From positions 18,322 through 82,321 of the forward strand of contig JBGCFT010000094.1 in assembly GCA_045107085.1 (NCBI GenBank): 64,000 bases of DNA, read 5' to 3'. The notes below the pieces were generated by a model. That model saw only the letters and a program-made list of their open reading frames with translations, was not told where the DNA came from and searched no databases. This stretch comes from NORP309 sp045107085. GTDB taxonomy: Bacteria > Pseudomonadota > Gammaproteobacteria > Xanthomonadales > Marinicellaceae. Below are positions 36,403-44,746 of this stretch, one piece after another; position 1 is the stretch's first letter, and every line of letters starts with the position of its first letter. The position numbers and the translations under genes are program-made.

Positions 36403-37716
36403 ATGACAACGAACTTTACAGATAAAATAGCAGTAAGCCAACTTAGAGTTGGTATGTATATTAGCAAACTCGATCGTCCATGGTTAGAAACTCCTTTCCC
36501 ATTTCAAGGCTTTTATCTTAGAACCACACATGAAGTAAATGAAGTCAAAGGTTTTTGTAAATACGTTTACATAGATGGTCAAAAAGGTGTTCAAGCGTAC
36601 AAAGAATCAGAAATAAGCAAACCTTCTCCTCTTTTAGTCAGAGAAAAATCTAATAAAACAAGTTGTGTACAAGCTTCTGATCTTAAAAAAATCAATATCA
36701 ATATTGGTAAATACGAAAAAAACACAAAGCCTTTCAAAAAAGAAATCAATAATGCAAAAGTATTATTTTCGGACTTGTCTCGTTCTGTAGAGCAGATTAG
36801 TTTCAATATCAGAGTTGGAAAAACATTAAATATTGCAAAAACAAAAGAACTCACACGTTCAGTTGTTAAAAGTGTCATCAGCAATCCAAATACGATGATT
36901 TGGCTTAGTCGATTAAAAGACAAAGGCGATTATACTTATAACCATTCATTGCGTTCTAGTGTTTTGGCAACTGTTTTTGGAAGATATTTAGGACTTTCAG
37001 AAAATGAATTGATTACCTTAGCCTCTGGAGTGCTGTTAGCTGACATAGGTAAAACAAAAATCAAAAGATCAATGCTCAATAGCAGCGAAGAACTCTCTAA
37101 ATCAGATATGATTTTAATGAAGAGTCATGTTGAGTTGGGTGTTGAAATGTTAGCTAAAGAAAATAACATTGATCATACAATTTTGGTAATTGCCGAAACG
37201 CATCATGAAAGATACAATGGTACAGGATACCCTTATGGTCTTGTAGGAACTGAGATTCCATTTTTTGGACAAATAGCTGGATTAGTTGATGTGTTTGATG
37301 CGATAACTAGCAAAAAATCTTATGGAAAACACTACACACCTGCACAAGCAATGGATTGGCTTTATGGACAGAAAAATAAATTATTCGCCAGTAAACTCAT
37401 AGATGATTTCGTACAAGCCATTGGATTATATCCACCTGGAACAATTGTTGAATTAACTGATGAGTCAATCGGTTTGGTTGTATCACATAATCCTGAAAAA
37501 CGTTTAAGACCGGAAATATTTTTATTGAAAAATGGAAATAAGGAAAAAGTTAAATCACATAAAACCATAGATTTATCTAAAAGAGCGTTTATGTCAAAAA
37601 TTGATAGACCTATGGTAAGAAAAGCCATACTACCTGAAGACATAAATTTATCAGGTTCAAAAATTTCTCAAGCCATTGAAAATAACAATAAAGTAAGAAA
37701 AGCTTTATTTGGATAA
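36403..37716 (+). CDS. HD-GYP domain protein with DUF3391 (altered HD motif)
   Basis: 437 residues. N-terminal DUF3391 (about 7-65, KIAVSQLRVGMYISKLDRPW), a Lys-rich linker, then an HD-GYP domain (about 165-340). HD-GYP domains hydrolyse cyclic di-GMP. Most ligands are present: NHSLRSSV, KSHVELG, ETHHERYNGTGYP and GLVDVFDAITS. The core HD pair reads LLADIGKTK, so the metal-binding His is Ala. A basic C-terminal tail follows. Activity may be reduced or lost. Monocistronic, followed by a strong terminator. Confidence 0.88.
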   Translation: MTTNFTDKIAVSQLRVGMYISKLDRPWLETPFPFQGFYLRTTHEVNEVKGFCKYVYIDGQKGVQAYKESEISKPSPLLVREKSNKTSCVQASDLKKININIGKYEKNTKPFKKEINNAKVLFSDLSRSVEQISFNIRVGKTLNIAKTKELTRSVVKSVISNPNTMIWLSRLKDKGDYTYNHSLRSSVLATVFGRYLGLSENELITLASGVLLADIGKTKIKRSMLNSSEELSKSDMILMKSHVELGVEMLAKENNIDHTILVIAETHHERYNGTGYPYGLVGTEIPFFGQIAGLVDVFDAITSKKSYGKHYTPAQAMDWLYGQKNKLFASKLIDDFVQAIGLYPPGTIVELTDESIGLVVSHNPEKRLRPEIFLLKNGNKEKVKSHKTIDLSKRAFMSKIDRPMVRKAILPEDINLSGSKISQAIENNNKVRKALFG

Positions 37717-37740
37717 GAATTTGAAAAATTATAGTTCGTA

Positions 37741-37768
37741 AAAGCCTTTTAATTAAGGCTTTTTTTTT
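37741..37768 (+). terminator. Rho-independent terminator after the HD-GYP gene
   Basis: AAAGCCTT / AAGGCTTT stem with TTAATT loop, then a continuing T run. Confidence 0.9.
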
Positions 37769-37798
37769 GGTCAAATAATTCCAACATCAGATATTGAT

Positions 37799-37807
37799 TG
37801 ATATAAT
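37799..37807 (+). promoter_or_regulatory. Extended -10 promoter of thyA
   Basis: TGATATAAT is a perfect TATAAT with the extended TGn; no good -35 is visible. It lies 27 bp before the thyA ATG, which has AAAGG at ribosome-binding distance. Confidence 0.6.
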
Positions 37808-37834
37808 ATTCAAAAATTTAAAAGGCAATAATCC

Positions 37835-38629
37835 ATGAAAAACTATCTGAATTTACTCAATTTACTGCTGAATGATGGCACCACAAAAACAGATAGGACC
37901 GGTACAGGAACACAAAGTATATTTGGGCACCAAATGCGTTTTGATTTAAATAAAGGTTTTCCACTCGTTACTACAAAAAAAGTACATCTAAAATCTATCA
38001 TACATGAACTCTTATGGTTCATATCAGGTGATACAAATATTAAATACTTATCAGAAAATGGAGTAAGAATATGGAACGAATGGGCTGATACAGATGGTAA
38101 TTTGGGTCCAGTTTATGGTCATCAATGGAGATCCTGGCCAGCAAAAAATGGAGGTAGCATTGATCAAATTAAAGTCGTGATAGACCAATTAAAAAATACA
38201 CCTGATTCTAGAAGAATAATTGTGAGCGCTTGGAATGTTGCTGACCTAGAACAAATGGCTCTACCTCCCTGTCATTGCTTTTTTCAATTTTATGTTGCAG
38301 ATAACAAGCTTTCTTGTCAACTATATCAACGCAGTGCTGATGTATTTCTCGGCGTACCATTTAATATTGCATCCTATGCCCTGTTTACAATGATGGTAGC
38401 ACAAGTATGTGATCTAGAATTGGGAGATTTTGTTCACACTTTAGGCGATGCCCATTTGTATTCAAACCATTTGGAACAAGCTAAACTACAACTATCCAGA
38501 GAAACTTTTGAATTACCTCAAATGGTCATTAATCCCAAAATTAAAAATATATTTGATTTCAAATATGATGATTTCGAATTAACAAACTATCAATCTCATC
38601 CGCACATAAAAGCAAAAGTGGCCGTTTAA
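37835..38629 (+). CDS. thyA: Thymidylate synthase
   Basis: Makes dTMP from dUMP using methylene-tetrahydrofolate. 264 residues, identical in length to E. coli ThyA. Catalytic Cys in LPPCHCFFQFYV (about residue 146); TDRTGTGTQSIFGHQMRFD, WNEWADTDGNLGPVYG and LYQRSADVFLGVPFNIASYA are hallmark blocks. folA follows one base after its stop, pairing the dihydrofolate producer with its recycler. Confidence 0.97.
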   Translation: MKNYLNLLNLLLNDGTTKTDRTGTGTQSIFGHQMRFDLNKGFPLVTTKKVHLKSIIHELLWFISGDTNIKYLSENGVRIWNEWADTDGNLGPVYGHQWRSWPAKNGGSIDQIKVVIDQLKNTPDSRRIIVSAWNVADLEQMALPPCHCFFQFYVADNKLSCQLYQRSADVFLGVPFNIASYALFTMMVAQVCDLELGDFVHTLGDAHLYSNHLEQAKLQLSRETFELPQMVINPKIKNIFDFKYDDFELTNYQSHPHIKAKVAV

Positions 38630-38630
38630 T

Positions 38631-39128
38631 ATGTTGAATAAACTCAATCTTACTTTTATTCTGGCGATGGATAAAAATAATTTAATTGGAAGTAACAACG
38701 ATTTGCCATGGAATCTTCCTGCTGATTTAAAATACTTCAAACAAAAAACACTCAATAAAACTATTTTAATGGGTAGAAAAACCTGCCAATCATTACCATT
38801 TGCTTTGCCTAAGAGAAGAAATATAGTGTTAACAAGAAACATTAACTTTTCTAGAAAAGGCTTTGAAATTATTCATAAACTTGATTCTCTAAAAGACCTT
38901 TCTGGAGAAGTTATGGTGATTGGGGGATCAATCATTTATAAACTTTTGATGCCTTATGCGACAAAAATTCTTATAACACAAATACACCATGAGTTTAATG
39001 GAGACACCTATTTTGAATGGAACAAACAAGACTGGCAAATTTCATCAAAGCAAGAAAATAAGTCTGATGAAAACAACCTATATGATTTTGATTTTTTAGA
39101 ATATTTACCCATAAAATCGAATACTTAA
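38631..39128 (+). CDS. folA: Dihydrofolate reductase
   Basis: Reduces dihydrofolate to tetrahydrofolate with NADPH. 165 residues. Active-site region NDLPWNLPADLKYFKQKT with the catalytic Asp, ILMGRKTCQSL, and the cofactor-binding VMVIGGSIIYKLLMP. Near the usual 160 residues. Co-transcribed with thyA. Its end converges on the hydrolase gene across an AT-rich hairpin. Confidence 0.95.
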   Translation: MLNKLNLTFILAMDKNNLIGSNNDLPWNLPADLKYFKQKTLNKTILMGRKTCQSLPFALPKRRNIVLTRNINFSRKGFEIIHKLDSLKDLSGEVMVIGGSIIYKLLMPYATKILITQIHHEFNGDTYFEWNKQDWQISSKQENKSDENNLYDFDFLEYLPIKSNT

Positions 39129-39143
39129 TTAATTTTAAAATGA

Positions 39144-39944
39144 TTAATTATTTATAAAATATTTAAATTGATTTATTAAATCATCCATATCAGTATTAAA
39201 TACATCGTTATGCCCCGCCCCTTTGATTAAAAACCTATATTTTTTGCCTGCATATTTATTATAAATTAATTCGCTGTGCCAAGCTGGAATAACAGTATCT
39301 TCATCACCATGTATTATAAACAATGGCTCAGATATCTTAGATATTTTAGATAAATTTTTAAATTTATCGAAGGGCAATAGAGATAATTTTGTAATAACTC
39401 GATAGACAGAAACAAATGGGCTTATCAAGACCAAAGCTTGGCTTTTGTTATTGACAGCTAACTCAGTTGCTGCACCGGTTCCTATTGATCTGCCAACAAT
39501 AATTATCTGATTTTCTTTGTATCCAAGTGACAGAGCATTATCAAATAATAGCTGTGCATCTTTATACACATTTTGCTCTGTGGCTTTACCACCAGACAAA
39601 CCATATCCACGGTAGTCAAGAGCCATGACAGAAAATCCATGATTATTAAATTTTTCAGCCATGTCACTTAAGAGACCAATATCCAAATAATTACCATGAA
39701 AGTATAAAATTAAGCTGCTTTCATTTTTTGATTGCCAAAATCTAGTAGCTAATGTTACACCGTCATCAGATTGTAATAGCTTTAAGCCCTCTAAGTTCTC
39801 ATTATAAGTAGTTTGATCATATGGAAACATCAATTTGTCAGACATAAAATATGCCATAAGAATAAATAACAAATATATTAATAGAGAAGAGGATATGAGT
39901 CTCTTAACACTCCATTTACCCATAATTTTCTTAGAAAAATTCAT
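39144..39944 (-). CDS. Membrane-anchored alpha/beta hydrolase
   Basis: 266 residues. One N-terminal membrane helix (about 15-33, ISSSLLIYLLFILMAYF), then an alpha/beta hydrolase fold of the YfhR/ABHD13 kind: LILYFHGNYLDIG oxyanion region, LDYRGYGLSGG, nucleophile Ser in GRSIGTGAA (about 152), acid in HGDEDTVIP and His in GAGHNDVF. The catalytic triad is complete. Substrate unknown; likely an esterase or lipase-like enzyme facing the periplasm. Confidence 0.85.
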   Translation of the reverse strand: MNFSKKIMGKWSVKRLISSSLLIYLLFILMAYFMSDKLMFPYDQTTYNENLEGLKLLQSDDGVTLATRFWQSKNESSLILYFHGNYLDIGLLSDMAEKFNNHGFSVMALDYRGYGLSGGKATEQNVYKDAQLLFDNALSLGYKENQIIIVGRSIGTGAATELAVNNKSQALVLISPFVSVYRVITKLSLLPFDKFKNLSKISKISEPLFIIHGDEDTVIPAWHSELIYNKYAGKKYRFLIKGAGHNDVFNTDMDDLINQFKYFINN

Positions 39945-39993
39945 TGCATAGACTACTGTTTGATTTAAAATTATGACAAGGTTGACAATAGAT

Positions 39994-40746
39994 TTAGATC
40001 AATTGTTCAAATTTCAATAAATCTTCTGGTGTATCAATTCCGTGAGGCATAGATTTCAAGGCTTTTTGAGCAATTATTCTATAGCCGTTAGACATGGCTC
40101 TTAGTTGCTCTAATGATTCTGTACATTCAAGTTTAGAAGGTTCTAATTTTGAAAAGCTTTTTAAAAAACTAGCTCTGTAAGCGTACAAACCTATATGGTG
40201 TTTATAAGTGATATTTTTATCTAACTGATTTGTCCCAAAAGTATCTCTTGAATAAGGCATGGCAGATCGAGAAAAATACAATGCGTAATTATCATTATCT
40301 GTCACTAACTTGACGTTATTAGGATTGATTAAATCATCATAACTTTCAATTTTTTGATACAGTGTAGATATAGAAGCCATAGGGTTATTAATTAATGCCT
40401 TGATTAATTGTTCAATATTTTGTTTTGGTGTCAATGGTTCATCACCTTGATAATTAACAACGACAGTATCATCTGACCACGCCAATTTATTGGCCACTTC
40501 CGCAATTCTGTCCGTGCCTGAATTGTGTTTAGGATCTGTCATAACAGCATCATAACCAAAACTTTCAACGACATTGAATATTCTCATGTCATCAGTGGCC
40601 ACAATCATCTGTTTAGCTTGTATTCGTTTTGCTGATTCTATGGCCCAGATAATTAAGGGTTTACCAGCTATTTCAATCAAAGGCTTACCTGGCAAACGAG
40701 AGGATTGAAAACGAGCAGGAATACAAATCACTGTATCAGAAGTCAT
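39994..40746 (-). CDS. kdsB: 3-deoxy-manno-octulosonate cytidylyltransferase
   Basis: Activates Kdo as CMP-Kdo for LPS inner core synthesis. ICIPARFQSSRLPGKPL at the N-terminus, VNYQGDEPL (about residue 98) and YKHHIGLYAYRASFL are the family motifs. 250 residues, near E. coli (248). ATG overlaps the lpxK stop by 4 bases. Last gene of the exbB-exbD-msbA-lpxK-kdsB cluster. Confidence 0.96.
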   Translation of the reverse strand: MTSDTVICIPARFQSSRLPGKPLIEIAGKPLIIWAIESAKRIQAKQMIVATDDMRIFNVVESFGYDAVMTDPKHNSGTDRIAEVANKLAWSDDTVVVNYQGDEPLTPKQNIEQLIKALINNPMASISTLYQKIESYDDLINPNNVKLVTDNDNYALYFSRSAMPYSRDTFGTNQLDKNITYKHHIGLYAYRASFLKSFSKLEPSKLECTESLEQLRAMSNGYRIIAQKALKSMPHGIDTPEDLLKFEQLI

Positions 40747-41744
40747 TTATTTAAAACTCCTTTTATTAATTTCATTATGGCTTGGTTGGTATGTTTTTTA
40801 ACCACTAATTTTAATACAACAACCCAAACATTATTTAACTGCATTTCTTGGCATTTTACTGCATCTTTTTCGGTAATAAATATAGGGTCATCATTATCAA
40901 AATCAAAATGATTTTCAGTCAATATTTCATGATCATTTAATGGATTTTTAATCACAGCAAGTCCTTGATTGGATAACATGTTAAAAAAACTTCCTGGATG
41001 TGCAATCCCAGCAATGGCATTGATGTGTTGATTTCTAAAAGACTCAATAGACTTTTGATTTTTAATATCACCCAATGCATAAACCATCAAAGGTTCATAT
41101 TCAAAATAATGTTCATTTTCTTTTTTTCCTTTGTAAATAACCAAATCAACTGTGTCTAAACGGTTGACTTGCTCCCTAAGTGGCCCAGCAGGTAATAATT
41201 TTTTATTTCCAAGGCCATATTTAGCGTCTATCAAAACAAACTCTAAGTCTCTGTGCAAAGCATAATGTTGAAGACCATCATCTGCAATGATAATATCTAC
41301 CCTGTAGTCAAGTAATAATTTCTTTGCCGCTTTGTACCTGTTCTTTCCTACAAAAACCGGAGCATTGGTATGTTTTGCAATAAGTAAAGCCTCATCACCA
41401 CTGGCTTTTGATGAAGTTTGTGGAATAACAAGCATGGGTTCATGCTCTCTTCTTCCTCCATAACCCCTTGAAACTACGCCAACTTTTATACCTTGAGACT
41501 GTAATTGATTTACTAACCAAATCACCATGGGAGTTTTTCCTACTCCACCAACAGATATATTTCCAACAATAACAACCGGACATTTTACCTTTTGAGTTTT
41601 TAATACTCCCATAGAATAGAGTTTTTTTCTGGTTTTGCTTACAGAGCCAAATATGCGAGATAACATTTTGTAAATGAGTGGAATATTTTTCCCTTTGTAC
41701 CAAATTTTATTGAGATTTTGTTGTTTGGTTTGCGTCATTGTCAT
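40743..41744 (-). CDS. lpxK: Tetraacyldisaccharide 4'-kinase
   Basis: Phosphorylates the lipid A precursor to lipid IV-A at the inner membrane. The P-loop is VGNISVGGVGKTPMVIWL (about residues 60-77); SRGYGG and IIADDGLQHYALHRDLE follow. 333 residues. ATG overlaps the msbA stop by 4 bases and its own stop overlaps kdsB, so the three genes are translationally coupled. A second in-frame ATG two codons later is also possible. Confidence 0.95.
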   Translation of the reverse strand: MTMTQTKQQNLNKIWYKGKNIPLIYKMLSRIFGSVSKTRKKLYSMGVLKTQKVKCPVVIVGNISVGGVGKTPMVIWLVNQLQSQGIKVGVVSRGYGGRREHEPMLVIPQTSSKASGDEALLIAKHTNAPVFVGKNRYKAAKKLLLDYRVDIIIADDGLQHYALHRDLEFVLIDAKYGLGNKKLLPAGPLREQVNRLDTVDLVIYKGKKENEHYFEYEPLMVYALGDIKNQKSIESFRNQHINAIAGIAHPGSFFNMLSNQGLAVIKNPLNDHEILTENHFDFDNDDPIFITEKDAVKCQEMQLNNVWVVVLKLVVKKHTNQAIMKLIKGVLNK

Positions 41745-43486
41745 TCTGATGATGCTTGAATTTGGTGTAATTTTGCATAGATACCATTTTGGGTAATTAA
41801 TTGTTGATGACTGCCCTCTTCTGATATTTGTCCATTGTTCAATACCACGACATTATCAGCTTTTTCAATGGTGGATAAACGGTGAGCAATAACAAGCGTT
41901 GTGCGTCCTATCATGACTCTTTCTAAGGCAATTTGAATGAGTTTTTCAGATTCAGAATCCAATGCAGAAGTGGCTTCATCAAGGATGAGTAAAGGTGCAT
42001 CTTTCAATATCGCTCTGGCTATGGCAATTCTTTGCCTTTGACCTCCTGATAACCTTGTGCCATTTTCGCCAAGTAAAGTTTCAAAACCTTCCGGTAATTG
42101 TTGAATAAAATCATAGGCATTGGCTTGTTTAGCTGCCTGTATAATTTCATCTAAGCTAGATGACTTATTCGAACCATAGGCAATATTATTTGCTACCGAA
42201 TCATTAAAAAGTACTACATTTTGATCAACAAATGCGATGTGGTCTCTAATACTGTCTAACGTATAATCATTAAGGTCTTTATCATTAATCATGATCTTGC
42301 CTTGAGAAGAAGGATAAAAACGTGGCACCAAGTTTACTAATGAGCTTTTACCTCCGCCAGATTGACCAACAAAAGCTACTGTCTGTCCTGAAATTATATC
42401 TAAATTTATGTTTTTTAATGCTTGCGTTCCATCCTCATAAGTAAATGATAAATCTTCAAATTGAATTGAAATTTTATCAGCTTTGAGTTTATTTTTACCT
42501 TCATCTTTTTCTGCCTCATGGTCCAAAATATAAAAGACGCTATCGGCTGCTGCCAAGGTTTTTTGAATCGTAGCACTTGAGTCTGCTAACCTTTTCAAAG
42601 GTGGCAACATGGCCATCATTGCACCAATGAATGACATAAATTTTCCACCAGTCCATTCATTAATGGCATCAGGAACCGTTGCAAAATAAATAATTAAAGC
42701 CAATGCACAAGCAGTTAAAATTTGAACTATACTAGAAGATAAAGCTCTGGTTGCTACAACCTTCATGTTTAAACTTCTGTTTTTATTGTTTACTTTGAGA
42801 AAGCGTTTGGCTTCATCCTCTTGAGCTGAAAATACCCGCACAACCTTCTGGCCTTTAACAACCTCTTCAACGACTTCACTAACACCACTCATGGAGTTTT
42901 GAATGCCATGACTAATTTTTCTAAAACGTTTATTTACAATTGAAATGATCAAAGCAACTATCGGGAGTAAAACAAAAACAACCAAAGTTAAATGCACTGA
43001 CTGATATAACATCACTGCAAATAATACGAGTATTGTCAGCAGATCTCTTATAATAACAATGACAGTTGTTGATACACCCATGGCCATCATTTCAATATCA
43101 AAAGTCATCCTCGAAATTAAACCAGCAGATGATTCTTTATCAAAAAATGAAGTCGGTAATTTTAAATACTTGGTGAAAACAAGTTGGCGCATATCTGTAA
43201 TCACTTTTCGTCCCACCCAATTTAAGCCATAAGTTGCTAAGTAATTACCAATCCCCCGAAGAATGAACATGAATACAATAATCCACGGAAGTATTTTAAT
43301 ATAAGTTAAGTTTTTTTGATCAAATATATCATCTATAAGATACTCAAACATCAACATAAATGCACCTTGTACCAACGCATCTAGCATAACACCAAAAATT
43401 GCTATTGACAGAACAAGCTTATATGGCTTCGCATATTGCCATACTCGACTGAAGGAGGTTTTTTTATGTATTGAAGATAATGACAT
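41741..43486 (-). CDS. msbA: Lipid A export ABC transporter MsbA
   Basis: Homodimeric flippase of lipid A-core with fused membrane and ATPase domains. Six membrane helices in residues 20-310; Walker A GQSGGGKSSL (about 368), signature LSGGQRQRIAIA, Walker B LLILDEATSALD, H-loop VIAHRLST. 581 residues, like E. coli (582). Encoded between exbD (3-bp gap) and lpxK (4-bp overlap), the standard arrangement. Confidence 0.96.
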   Translation of the reverse strand: MSLSSIHKKTSFSRVWQYAKPYKLVLSIAIFGVMLDALVQGAFMLMFEYLIDDIFDQKNLTYIKILPWIIVFMFILRGIGNYLATYGLNWVGRKVITDMRQLVFTKYLKLPTSFFDKESSAGLISRMTFDIEMMAMGVSTTVIVIIRDLLTILVLFAVMLYQSVHLTLVVFVLLPIVALIISIVNKRFRKISHGIQNSMSGVSEVVEEVVKGQKVVRVFSAQEDEAKRFLKVNNKNRSLNMKVVATRALSSSIVQILTACALALIIYFATVPDAINEWTGGKFMSFIGAMMAMLPPLKRLADSSATIQKTLAAADSVFYILDHEAEKDEGKNKLKADKISIQFEDLSFTYEDGTQALKNINLDIISGQTVAFVGQSGGGKSSLVNLVPRFYPSSQGKIMINDKDLNDYTLDSIRDHIAFVDQNVVLFNDSVANNIAYGSNKSSSLDEIIQAAKQANAYDFIQQLPEGFETLLGENGTRLSGGQRQRIAIARAILKDAPLLILDEATSALDSESEKLIQIALERVMIGRTTLVIAHRLSTIEKADNVVVLNNGQISEEGSHQQLITQNGIYAKLHQIQASSE

Positions 43487-43489
43487 TAA

Positions 43490-43903
43490 TTATTGGCTAG
43501 GAGTGGTCGCTATTGACACACTGGTAAAACCCATATCTGCTAATACATCCATTACAGTCACGACATATTTATGGGCTGCATTTTCATCAGCTCTTATAAT
43601 GACAGGAGGTTTTTCTTGGTCTTTAATCATCCGGCTTAAACTTGATGAAATGTTTTCATATTGAGAATTTACCAATTCATTGTTGTTCAAAAAAATACTG
43701 CCTTTTTGATCTATTGATATAATGAGTTGTTCATTGGAACTGGCATTAACTTTTTCAGTGGCCTCTGGTAGTTCTATTTTTAATTTGGCTTGCTTTTCAA
43801 AGGTTGTTGTCACCATAAAAAAAATAAGAAGTAAAAACACCACATCAATTAATGATGTCATGTTAAGTTTTGGACCTGAGTTATTTTCGTCAGTAAATTT
43901 CAT
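43490..43903 (-). CDS. exbD: ExbD/TolR family biopolymer transport protein
   Basis: 137 residues with one membrane helix carrying the proton-path Asp (MTSLIDVVFLLLIFFMV, about residues 15-31) and a periplasmic domain (PPVIIRADENAAHKYVV). With ExbB it forms a proton-driven motor. No TonB or Tol gene lies nearby, so the driven partner is not known; placement before msbA is common. Confidence 0.93.
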   Translation of the reverse strand: MKFTDENNSGPKLNMTSLIDVVFLLLIFFMVTTTFEKQAKLKIELPEATEKVNASSNEQLIISIDQKGSIFLNNNELVNSQYENISSSLSRMIKDQEKPPVIIRADENAAHKYVVTVMDVLADMGFTSVSIATTPSQ

Positions 43904-43907
43904 TTAT

Positions 43908-44516
43908 TCACTTCTTGTTATCATGAATAGAATCAATTAAGTCCATCACTTGTTTTTCGATAACAATGGTTTGATCAATAATCTTTGTTTTAAAGTGACG
44001 GTGAAATAACATCGCAGGAATAGCCACAACCAAACCAGCTGCCGTCGTAATTAAAGCTTGAGAAATACCTGAAGCCAAATGTGCAGCATCACCTACACCA
44101 TTGACATTAATGGCAGCAAAAACCTTAATCATGCCGATAACTGTACCTAAAAGTCCTAATAATGGAGAAACTTCAGCAATCACGGATAACCAATTCAAGG
44201 GTTTTTCCATTTTGTGTACGGCATGTCTACCCGCATCTTCAACTGTTTCAACAATGGCTTCTCTGGGTAACTCCCTATTTTTTAACGCCGAACTCATCAC
44301 ATATCCCAGTGGGGAATTTTCCTCTAATTTAGCAATATGTTTGGCATCTAAATGTCTTGATTTTGACCATTTGATTACTTGGTCTTTTAATTCTGTTGGT
44401 ATGATTTCTTTATCACGTAAAGACCAAAATCTTTCACCAACAATCATCATTGCCAATGCCATAAGCACCAATATGAAAACCATGACCACGCCACCTGAAC
44501 TGACTATATCAAGCAT
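43908..44516 (-). CDS. exbB: ExbB/TolQ/MotA family proton channel protein
   Basis: About 202 residues with three membrane helices: VVMVFILVLMALAMMIVG, then SVIAEVSPLLGLLGTVIGMI and ALITTAAGLVVAIPAML, the family signatures. Start taken as ATG 44516, nine bases after GGAG; an in-frame TTG at 44531 would overlap that ribosome site. Four bases upstream of exbD. The divergent promoter region to liuB is about 230 bp. Confidence 0.93.
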   Translation of the reverse strand: MLDIVSSGGVVMVFILVLMALAMMIVGERFWSLRDKEIIPTELKDQVIKWSKSRHLDAKHIAKLEENSPLGYVMSSALKNRELPREAIVETVEDAGRHAVHKMEKPLNWLSVIAEVSPLLGLLGTVIGMIKVFAAINVNGVGDAAHLASGISQALITTAAGLVVAIPAMLFHRHFKTKIIDQTIVIEKQVMDLIDSIHDNKK

Positions 44517-44730
44517 TAAATTTTTCTCCAAAAGAATTTCAGTTGGATATTATAATAATAAATGTTTTAATTGTGTTAAATAGTTATGCTTTTTGTTGTT
44601 TTAATTTAGTATCAATTTGAGTTAGTAATTGTGATCTCATCATATCTTGGAGATTTTTTATTTAAACTTTTACTCCATACTCTTGTAATTTAAAATTAAT
44701 TCAATAATTTTAAGATGAGAATTATTGTCA

Positions 44731-44739
44731 TGTTATAAT
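44731..44739 (+). promoter_or_regulatory. Extended -10 promoter of liuB, probably leaderless
   Basis: TGTTATAAT is a perfect -10 with extended TGn. Only seven bases (CCGCAAA) separate it from the liuB ATG at 44747, so the transcript should begin at or beside the start codon. No ribosome-binding site precedes the ATG. Confidence 0.65.
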
Positions 44740-44746
44740 CCGCAAA

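Noticed and set aside
39126..39150. AT-rich inverted repeat between folA and the hydrolase gene
   Set aside because: Arms are only A and T and overlap the folA and hydrolase stop-codon regions; too weak to call a terminator.
44584..44643. 19-residue minus-strand ORF upstream of exbB
   Set aside because: Too short, no ribosome-binding site, and chance ORFs of this size are common in AT-rich DNA.
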